From assembly GCA_052033935.1 (NCBI GenBank), contig JBPOJE010000087.1:1-11127 (forward strand): a DNA stretch of 11,127 nt. The letters are read 5' to 3'. The notes under the pieces were generated by a model that worked only from the letters and a program-made list of their open reading frames with translations, made no database searches and was not told the DNA's origin. Both the position numbers and the translations under genes were made by a program. Of this stretch, positions 6,146 through 11,127 are shown in pieces; within the stretch, counting starts at the first letter, position 1, and each line of letters begins with the position of its first letter. This DNA is from JAGVUD01 sp052033935 (lineage in GTDB: Bacteria; Armatimonadota; UBA5829; DSUL01).

Positions 6146-7699
6146 CTAATGCTCTATACGCAAGAAGGCTCCCGTTTTTCCTCCCGGCGGCGAATAGTAC
6201 GATTCGTCGGGCAGGTAGCCGAAGCGGCCTCCGAGATAGCGGTTGAACACAAGGCGGAAGCTGTTGACGGGGGAAATGGAAGGCCCGGGAAGCTCTCCCA
6301 CGGTGGGCGGCAGGTAGTAGGCATTGAGTATTGAACTGACGACCCGCTGCTGTGCGGGGTGATCCGGAGGAAGCCTCCGGAAGCCGTGATCGCCCTGCAG
6401 TATGATGACCGGCGGCTCTTCTTCGTCCTTCAGAATTCTGTCCACCGCTTCCAGAATGCGCTTGTTGGTGTACACGATCTGACCCGTGTAGCGGCGGATG
6501 GCTTTCGCGGTGGACCTGATCTCGCGCCCGAACGGCTCCTGCGGCGGCAGGTTGCCCCCGCTGTCAAATACATACGGAGGATGGGGAACCATAATGTGCG
6601 CGAACACGAACACAGGCCCGTCTAGGTCCTTCGGCTTGCCCAGGTTGTCCAGATTGAAGAGCACGTCGCGCCGGTGGTTGGCCACGCCCTTGAGAAACGG
6701 AGCGAACAGGGACTTGTCGAAGAGCACGCGCTCGAACTCGCTCAGGTTGAAGCAACGGCGGCGGTAAACCCTGTCTGCGTGCGGATGCCGGTCAGTGACG
6801 CGATAGTCAGACGGAAAGACAGCCAAGGAATACCCCGCCTGTTTCAGCATCCTGACAACGCGGCTCTCATGGATCATCTCCCCATGAATCTGCGGGCTCA
6901 TCTCTTTTATCTCCGCGGCCGCCTTGAGCGCCTGCAGGTAGTCCAGATTGAGCGAAGAACTCAGAGAAAGATAGGTACTTGTATAGTTGCTGACACTCTT
7001 TTCCGCCACGTAGAATCCGCGTTGATCGAGTTCGCTGACAAACGCGGAATTATCGAAGCCGAGATCGTTCTTAAGAACATCGGCGCGGGTGTATTCATCA
7101 AGGATGATGTAGTAGATGTTCGGCGCGCGTTCGCCAGCCGGCGGTTGCAGAGGCGGGCCGGCGGCGAGCTTTCTAGCCACATAGGAGCGCCAGCGCGACG
7201 CGTCCCCACGGTCGGCCCCCAACTGAAAGAGCGCCACATGCAGGAGCGCGGTGCCCACAAGCACCACGGACGCAGTGTTGGCAAATACAGTGGCTGAAAC
7301 CAGGCTGCGGCGCGTCCGGATGATCAGAACAACGAGGATGCCCAGAATCAGGCACCAGATCGGTTCGAGGACGAGCGCGCGCCCAACCAGATAGCCGCCG
7401 ATCATCGCACCGCGCACAGGCTCGATGACATACCCGAACGAAAACGTGGCGACAACAAGCAGCGAGACGATGAGCGCCGCCTTCAGACGGTCCTTCACGG
7501 CAAGGCGGGCAGCAAGCCACAGCAGACAGCCTGCGGGCAGAAGCACCGCGAGCGTGCGTACTAGGTCTCCTGCTGTCGCCTCTTCCACGTTCTGGGAATA
7601 CAGGAACAGGACAGGATAGGCAGCCAGCAGGAGCGGATGAAACGCGCGAGGCTGGCGATCGTGTTGCGTCACCTGCTGCATGTCCCCGACATCCGACAT
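6146..7699 (-). CDS. Membrane-anchored alkaline-phosphatase/sulfatase-superfamily protein, copy 2
   Basis: This 517-residue paralogue of the preceding gene has the same architecture: about five N-terminal hydrophobic helices within residues 22-158 and an extracytoplasmic catalytic domain. All candidate active-site elements are kept: APNIYYIILDEYTR (D201), SNYTSTYLSLSSS (T242), FAHIMVPHPPYVFD (H368/H373) and ILQGDHGFR (D437, H438). It differs most after residue 500, where the short tails are unrelated. Copies 1 and 2 share long stretches such as HRRDVLFNLDNLGKP, so they arose by duplication. Both appear intact, which suggests different substrates or positions rather than redundancy. The start is uncertain: ATG at 7699 lacks a strong ribosome binding site, and a second ATG at 7681 is possible; translation may depend on coupling to upstream reading. 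No formylglycine-type sulfatase signature is seen, so a phosphatase or group-transferase role on the surface glycan is as likely as sulfatase activity. Confidence 0.85.
   Translation of the reverse strand: MSDVGDMQQVTQHDRQPRAFHPLLLAAYPVLFLYSQNVEEATAGDLVRTLAVLLPAGCLLWLAARLAVKDRLKAALIVSLLVVATFSFGYVIEPVRGAMIGGYLVGRALVLEPIWCLILGILVVLIIRTRRSLVSATVFANTASVVLVGTALLHVALFQLGADRGDASRWRSYVARKLAAGPPLQPPAGERAPNIYYIILDEYTRADVLKNDLGFDNSAFVSELDQRGFYVAEKSVSNYTSTYLSLSSSLNLDYLQALKAAAEIKEMSPQIHGEMIHESRVVRMLKQAGYSLAVFPSDYRVTDRHPHADRVYRRRCFNLSEFERVLFDKSLFAPFLKGVANHRRDVLFNLDNLGKPKDLDGPVFVFAHIMVPHPPYVFDSGGNLPPQEPFGREIRSTAKAIRRYTGQIVYTNKRILEAVDRILKDEEEPPVIILQGDHGFRRLPPDHPAQQRVVSSILNAYYLPPTVGELPGPSISPVNSFRLVFNRYLGGRFGYLPDESYYSPPGGKTGAFLRIEH
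7608..7657 (-). repeat. 50-nt near-identical block, copy in sulfatase-like gene 2
   Basis: Partner of 9254-9303, with 48 of 50 bases identical and the same 17-residue peptide segment. It begins about 15 codons into copy 2 (5 codons into copy 1), at the entry of the first membrane helix. Confidence 0.9.
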
Positions 7700-7785
7700 G
7701 CTGCCCGGACTATACCGTGCAAGTAAGCCTCGCGTTCTGCATTGTGACAGGCTGTGACTGCCAGGGCTTGTGCTCTGTGCGCCAT
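7669..7785 (-). CDS. Possible 38-residue leader ORF between the two paralogues
   Basis: Directly after the TAA of copy 1, an ATG at 7785 lies just behind a strong GGAGGAG (GGAGGAGTAAATG) and opens a 38-codon frame. It ends at a TGA (7669-7671) inside the start region of copy 2, in a different frame. The peptide (MAHRAQALAVTACHNAE...) has no recognisable domain, membrane segment or homologue. It may be chance, since the GGAGGAG also encodes the Leu-Glu-Glu end of copy 1. Alternatively it could carry ribosomes to the start of copy 2, whose own ribosome binding site is weak. Low confidence. Confidence 0.2.
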   Translation of the reverse strand: MAHRAQALAVTACHNAEREAYLHGIVRAACRMSGTCSR

Positions 7786-9318
7786 TTACTCCTCCAGCAG
7801 CGTCAGGCGCAGGGTCCTCAAACCCTTGCCATAGTCAGCGATATAGGACTCGTCGGGCAGACGGCCATAGCGGCCTCCCAGATAACGGTCAAATACCAGC
7901 CGAAAGCTGTTCACGGGAGAGATAACCGAATCGGGAGACTCACCGCCAGAGGACGGCAGGTAGTAGGCGCTAAGAATAGAGTTGCTCACGCGCAGCCGGC
8001 CAGAATGATCCCTGGGAAGATAGCGGTAGCCGTGGTCACCCTGCAGGAGGATCACCGGCGGTTCGTCCTCGGCCTCCAAGATTCTGTCCAAAGCCTCCAG
8101 AACCCGCTTGTTCGTATATACAACCTGGTCCGTGTAGCGGTGCATGGCCCTCTCGTTGTATTCGATCTCGCGCCCGAAGAAGCCCTGCTGAGGCATGTTG
8201 CCCTCACGGTCGAAGACATACGGCGGATGAGGGGCCATGATGTGCGCGAAAACAAAAACGGGGCCGTTCATGTCCCCGGGCTTACCCAAGTTATCGAGGT
8301 TGAAGAGCACATCGCGCCGGTGAACGATCGGGAGAGCCAGAAACGGTGAGAACACTGACTTCCCGAGAAGCACGCGCTCAAACTCATTCAGATGTAGCCC
8401 CGGCCGCCGGCAAACCCGGTCAGCGTACGGGCTGCTCTCGGTGAAACGGTGACCGGATGGAAACATGACCATGGAATACCCGGCGTTCTTGAGCATCCTG
8501 ACCACCAGGCTCTCTCGAACCATCTCCAGCAGAATCGGCATGTTGAGGCTCTCGATTCGGGATTTCTGTTTGAGAGCCTGCAGATAGTCGAGGTTGAATG
8601 TGGATGCCAGACAAGCCGGAGTGCTGTTGTAGTTGCTCAGACTCCTTTCCGCCACGAAGAAGCCGCGGCGCTCGAGTGCGCTGACGAACTCGGAGTTGTC
8701 AAAACCAAGATCTCCCTTCAGAACGTCCGCCCGTGCGTATTCGTCCAGGATGATGTAGTAGATGTTCGGCGCCCGGCTGCCCCGCTCTGGCGCAAGTAGC
8801 GGAGCGGCTTCGAGCCCCTTCTCGATATACTCTCCCCACAGTTTCGCATCTCCGCGGCTTCCACCAAACTCGGAGACTGCCGCCTGCACCAGTGAGAGCC
8901 CGACGAGCACAAGTGCGGCGCTGTTGGCGAAAGCCGTGGCAGAAGCCAGGCTGCACCCTGTCCGGACGACCAGAAACAGCAGAGCACCGAACAAGAGGAA
9001 CCACAGCGGCCCGATCACGAGCACACGGCCTATCAGCAAGCCACCAATAGTGGCGCCGTGCACACTTTCGAGGAAGTATCCGAAAGAGAAGGCCGCAGTG
9101 ACCGTCAGAGAGACCACGAGCGCCGCCTTCAAACGGTCCCTGACGGCCAGGCGGGCAAGCAGCCACACAAGGCAGGCAGAAGAGATCAAGACCGCAAGCG
9201 CGCGCCCAAGGTCCGCCAAAGCCGCCTCATCCGTATTGCAGGCAAACAGATAGAGGACAGGATAGGCGGCCAGCAGGAGCGGATGGAACGCGCGAGGCTG
9301 GCGCTCGGACTCCTCCAC
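7786..9318 (-). CDS. Membrane-anchored alkaline-phosphatase/sulfatase-superfamily protein, copy 1
   Basis: This 510-residue protein starts at a GTG that shares one base with the previous stop (TAGTG), implying translational coupling; the frame is open further upstream but only inside the methyltransferase gene. Residues 1-150 hold about five hydrophobic helices (about 12-26, 38-58, 64-82, 94-118, 128-148). The rest is an extracytoplasmic alkaline-phosphatase-superfamily domain. It shows APNIYYIILDEYAR (metal ligand candidate D192), SNYNSTPACLAST (nucleophile candidate T233), FAHIMAPHPPYVFD (H359/H364) and LLQGDHGYR (D428, H429). The architecture resembles LtaS and phosphoethanolamine transferases more than soluble sulfatases, and no C-x-P-x-R formylglycine site is seen. 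A likely role is hydrolysis or transfer of a phosphate- or sulfate-linked group on a surface glycan or lipid outside the membrane; donor and acceptor are unknown. A diverged paralogue follows directly. Confidence 0.85.
   Translation of the reverse strand: MEESERQPRAFHPLLLAAYPVLYLFACNTDEAALADLGRALAVLISSACLVWLLARLAVRDRLKAALVVSLTVTAAFSFGYFLESVHGATIGGLLIGRVLVIGPLWFLLFGALLFLVVRTGCSLASATAFANSAALVLVGLSLVQAAVSEFGGSRGDAKLWGEYIEKGLEAAPLLAPERGSRAPNIYYIILDEYARADVLKGDLGFDNSEFVSALERRGFFVAERSLSNYNSTPACLASTFNLDYLQALKQKSRIESLNMPILLEMVRESLVVRMLKNAGYSMVMFPSGHRFTESSPYADRVCRRPGLHLNEFERVLLGKSVFSPFLALPIVHRRDVLFNLDNLGKPGDMNGPVFVFAHIMAPHPPYVFDREGNMPQQGFFGREIEYNERAMHRYTDQVVYTNKRVLEALDRILEAEDEPPVILLQGDHGYRYLPRDHSGRLRVSNSILSAYYLPSSGGESPDSVISPVNSFRLVFDRYLGGRYGRLPDESYIADYGKGLRTLRLTLLEE
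9254..9303 (-). repeat. 50-nt near-identical block, copy in sulfatase-like gene 1
   Basis: This block encodes RQPRAFHPLLLAAYPVL near the N-terminus of copy 1. It matches 7608-7657 of copy 2 at 48 of 50 bases, and both differences are synonymous (TTC/TTT and GCC/GCT). Sequence on either side diverges quickly, including at third codon positions. Confidence 0.9.
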
Positions 9319-10700
9319 TACTTTCGTTCCAGCAGATAAAGCTCGCGCGTGGACTGGCGGATGGTCTCTTTGCGCCGAATGGCGAAGAGACCCTGGAATG
9401 CCCGCTCGAAGCCCTCGGACGTGTAGTCCGGGAAGATGTCCTCCCGCGTCGTGAGAAGCTTCTGAACCTTGTGGTCGCCCTTTGGAACAAACTCGATGAT
9501 CAGCCAGCGCCCCAGGCCCGCGAAGAACTCCGCCAGCATCCCCAGAGGCACGTTGTTCGAGATTGCCAGGTGATGGATGAGCGCGAGCGCCATGACCGCG
9601 TCCACCGGCCCCCGCTGGGCAAGGGACATGCGCTCGTCGTTGTTCCACCCGAGCGCCGGCGAAGGGTTGGTGAGGTCGAGCACGAGCGGCAGGATGTTCT
9701 CTTCTTTGTCTCTGCGCATCTGAAGATAGTTCATCTCGACGCAGGCCGGGTCCACATCGAACGAAACCGTGCTGATGCCGCGCGAACTGGCAATGCGGCT
9801 GTGCAGCCCGGTGTTGCCGCCCAGATCCCAGAGGTCTTTCGGCTTCGCCTCGTCCAGATACTGCTCCACAAGCTGCTTTTTGTGATCGAGCCCCGCCTGG
9901 GTGTAGCTGTCGTCGCTGTAATAGTCGGCCCACTCGGTGCCAGCCGCGCGCCACGTCCGGCTCCGAACGCCCGATTCCAGACTGTCGAGCAGCCCGAGAA
10001 GGGACGCCTTGCTGATCTTGCGCTCGAAGGACTTCTTCGAGACCGCCGTATCGGCATACTGCCGCTGTGTTTTCGCGTGCAGATGGATGTGCAGAAGAAG
10101 CGGGAACGAGAAACGTGTCTTGTAAGGCAGGAGTTTTGCCGCCAGATCCAGCGGAATGCCATCAATAAACGGCCGCAGCAGGCGGCGCAGGCGGATGTCG
10201 GTTCCGCTCATCAGCGCCATCGGCGCAAGGAAATGCTGGCAAAACTGGCGGTAAGGGGTCCAGGGAAGCCCCTCGACGTACCTCTCGAACGAGAGCGTGT
10301 CAATAAAGACCGGCCTGCCGGCCGCCAACTGGATATTGTAGGCGCTGCAATCCTTGAGGGTCATTCCGTGCTTGAGCGCGCGCTTCTGAATCTCGAGCGT
10401 AAGAAGCGCGGCGTCCTTGAAGGCACTGAAGCACCACTCGTACGGGTACGAGATGAACGGCAACTGCTCGGGACGCAGCACCCTGTAGGCCTGCTCCGGG
10501 TGCTGACTTTGCACCTCCGAGGTTTCCTGATGTCTGACGAGAAGCCCATCGTCCACTAGGCTCTGGTAGAGCCCAGAGCCCATGAGAAGATCGTAATCCT
10601 CGCGGTAGCAGGTGTTTACCTGGCGATAGACAGTCCCGGAGTGCGAAAAGACGAAGCCGCTGGGATCGCGAAACGATCCGCTGACCCGGCTAGCTTCCAT
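9318..10700 (-). CDS. Two-domain protein: kinase-like N-terminus and SAM-dependent methyltransferase C-terminus
   Basis: This 460-residue protein is predicted cytoplasmic. The C-terminal part (about 285-460) is a class I SAM-dependent methyltransferase: glycine motif DLWDLGGNTG (289-298), acidic end of strand 2 at FDVDP (D315/D317), LDLTNP (341-346) and ALALIHHLAI (371-380). The N-terminal part (about 1-240) is not a methyltransferase. It contains a helix followed by LKDCSAYN (D117, N122) and VFIDTLSF (D134), matching in order and spacing the catalytic loop (DxxxxN) and metal-binding Asp of the protein-kinase-like fold. No clear ATP-binding lysine is recognised, so it may be a pseudokinase. 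Similar proteins are often annotated as NoeA-like nodulation or plain methyltransferases; the substrate is unknown. The ATG overlaps the previous gene by 11 bp and the stop overlaps the next start (TAGTG). Methyltransferase confidence is high; the kinase-like reading is inference. Confidence 0.85.
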   Translation of the reverse strand: MEASRVSGSFRDPSGFVFSHSGTVYRQVNTCYREDYDLLMGSGLYQSLVDDGLLVRHQETSEVQSQHPEQAYRVLRPEQLPFISYPYEWCFSAFKDAALLTLEIQKRALKHGMTLKDCSAYNIQLAAGRPVFIDTLSFERYVEGLPWTPYRQFCQHFLAPMALMSGTDIRLRRLLRPFIDGIPLDLAAKLLPYKTRFSFPLLLHIHLHAKTQRQYADTAVSKKSFERKISKASLLGLLDSLESGVRSRTWRAAGTEWADYYSDDSYTQAGLDHKKQLVEQYLDEAKPKDLWDLGGNTGLHSRIASSRGISTVSFDVDPACVEMNYLQMRRDKEENILPLVLDLTNPSPALGWNNDERMSLAQRGPVDAVMALALIHHLAISNNVPLGMLAEFFAGLGRWLIIEFVPKGDHKVQKLLTTREDIFPDYTSEGFERAFQGLFAIRRKETIRQSTRELYLLERK

Positions 10701-10935
10701 CCGCGGGTCCAGGCGGGGTCTTCTTCTGGAACAGCCCTGCTATGCGCTCGCGGAGCTGCGACCAGGAGGTCTTGAGGACGAAGAAACCGGCAAGCACAGT
10801 AGCGGCCACCGCCTGAAGCACGTAGCTTCCCGTGCCTGGATCAATATATGCGTGCGCCGGGCGAACGGTTAGCAAGGCGGCCAGCGGCGCCATAGCGAGT
10901 ACCCTCTTCGCCGCGGACACAGTGCGGACAGTCAT
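10690..10935 (-). CDS. Small exported YIDPGTG-motif protein
   Basis: This is an 81-residue protein of unknown function. Residues 1-29 look like a signal peptide: positively charged start (R4, K10, R11), a hydrophobic core at about 12-23, and an AHA cleavage-like site at 27-29. It is followed immediately by YIDPGTGS (30-37), a hydrophobic segment at about 38-54 that could anchor it in the membrane, and a basic amphipathic tail (KTSWSQLRERIAGLFQKK, about 55-72). From memory, small proteins with an A-YIDPGTGS core recur beside polysaccharide genes and membrane sulfatase-like proteins, without an established role. It is the first gene after the promoter, and its stop overlaps the next start by 11 bp, so it is probably translationally coupled to the methyltransferase gene. 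If the signal is cleaved, Tyr30 becomes the mature N-terminus; otherwise the protein has two membrane helices. Confidence 0.85.
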   Translation of the reverse strand: MTVRTVSAAKRVLAMAPLAALLTVRPAHAYIDPGTGSYVLQAVAATVLAGFFVLKTSWSQLRERIAGLFQKKTPPGPADGS

Positions 10936-10941
10936 TAAAAA

Positions 10942-10946
10942 CTCCC
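10942..10946 (-). promoter_or_regulatory. Ribosome binding site of the first gene
   Basis: GGGAG lies 6 bases upstream of the ATG at 10935 on the minus strand, a strong Shine-Dalgarno match at good spacing. It supports that ATG as the true start of the small YIDPGTG protein. Confidence 0.7.
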
Positions 10947-10963
10947 TAACGGCTCATTAACGG
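10947..10963 (-). repeat. CCGTTA direct repeat in the 5' leader
   Basis: Two copies of CCGTTA (plus strand TAACGG at 10947-10952 and 10958-10963) are repeated head to tail with an 11-bp period, about one helical turn, between the predicted transcription start and the ribosome binding site. This spacing could suit a regulator binding one face of DNA, but six-base repeats also arise by chance. No known operator is recognised. Confidence 0.3.
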
Positions 10964-10972
10964 ACGGCTACA

Positions 10973-10981
10973 ATTATAACA
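10973..10981 (-). promoter_or_regulatory. Extended -10 promoter driving the gene cluster
   Basis: On the minus strand this reads TGTTATAAT, a perfect TATAAT box preceded by the TGn extension of sigma-70-type extended -10 promoters. No good TTGACA-like hexamer is visible 16-18 bases upstream, which fits an extended -10 element. The predicted transcription start is near 10966, giving a leader of about 30 bases before the first ATG at 10935. It is the clearest promoter I found by eye and sits in front of the first gene of the co-directional train. Promoter activity is inferred, not shown. Confidence 0.7.
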
Positions 10982-11127
10982 CAACCGTGGCGCCGAAAGG
11001 AAGACCCCGAATTGCCTCCCGAGTAATTGTACTGAAAACGAGTCGCTGCCTCGGAAAGGAATCGTACCGAGAAGCCGAACTGCTCCGGCAAACACAGGAG
11101 TATTCGGTTGGATCAACACGGTAAGGC

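Noticed and set aside
5124..6149. Long open frames on the plus strand (also around 1578-2528 and 9471-10559)
   Set aside because: They are antisense to well-supported genes, encode His/Arg-rich sequence with no recognisable domains, and are typical mirror frames of GC-rich coding DNA.
9319..9954. In-frame upstream extension of sulfatase-like copy 1 (about 212 extra residues)
   Set aside because: The extension lies wholly inside the methyltransferase gene in another frame, has low-complexity Arg/Gly/Ala-rich sequence, and the paralogue begins at the equivalent of the GTG at 9318.
11096..11127. Possible plus-strand gene start at TTG 11108 behind AGGAG at 11096-11100
   Set aside because: Only about six codons are visible before the window ends and no plus-strand promoter is evident; spacing is good but the evidence is too thin.
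10982..11127. Upstream 146 bases searched for a gene, tRNA or operator
   Set aside because: Only short imperfect inverted repeats of about 5 bp were seen; nothing rises above chance.
1..11127. CRISPR arrays, tRNA or rRNA genes, insertion sequences
   Set aside because: No regularly spaced repeats, tRNA-like cloverleaf, transposase frame or terminal inverted repeats were recognised by eye.

Overview
The window is GC-rich bacterial DNA carrying one long, tightly packed gene train that is read entirely on the minus strand, so it should be read from right to left. Many starts are GTG or TTG, gene ends overlap by a few bases, and no convincing gene lies on the plus strand. The content (sugar kinase, three glycosyltransferases, a hexapeptide acyltransferase, polytopic membrane phosphatase/transferase-like enzymes and a small exported protein) is typical of an exopolysaccharide, O-antigen or other surface-glycan locus. 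A diderm (Gram-negative-type) host is likely. The phylum cannot be fixed from what is visible; no rRNA, tRNA or ribosomal protein gene is present.

Right edge to 10936: an upstream leader with a good extended -10 promoter (TGTTATAAT) and a strong ribosome binding site. 10935-7786: a tightly coupled three-gene module consisting of a small secreted or anchored protein with a YIDPGTG motif, a two-domain protein whose C-terminal half is a SAM-dependent methyltransferase and whose N-terminal half carries protein-kinase-like catalytic-loop motifs, and a five-helix membrane protein with a periplasmic alkaline-phosphatase/sulfatase-superfamily domain. 7699-6146: a second, diverged copy of that membrane enzyme. 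A 50-nt block at the 5' end of both copies is 48/50 identical although the rest has diverged.

6145-6039: a hairpin-rich gap that splits the cluster. 6038-915: five genes in near-continuous overlap: a GHMP kinase of the heptose-7-phosphate kinase type, a family-4-like glycosyltransferase, a family-2 (rhamnosyltransferase-like) glycosyltransferase, a left-handed beta-helix O-acyltransferase, and a second family-4 glycosyltransferase. Together they plausibly activate a sugar, build an oligosaccharide on the cytoplasmic face and acylate it; the two membrane enzymes would then modify the product outside the membrane. No flippase, polymerase, ligase or initiating phosphoglycosyltransferase is in the window, so the locus must extend further or rely on genes elsewhere.

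880-1: an unrelated gene, a type I restriction R-subunit-like nuclease (HSDR_N-type PD-(D/E)xK domain), which reads through only if two single-base frameshifts are corrected. It is either a decaying pseudogene or carries sequencing errors, and it runs off the left edge.

The best candidate for something undescribed is the YIDPGTG / kinase-like-methyltransferase / membrane phosphotransferase-like module with its duplicated last gene.
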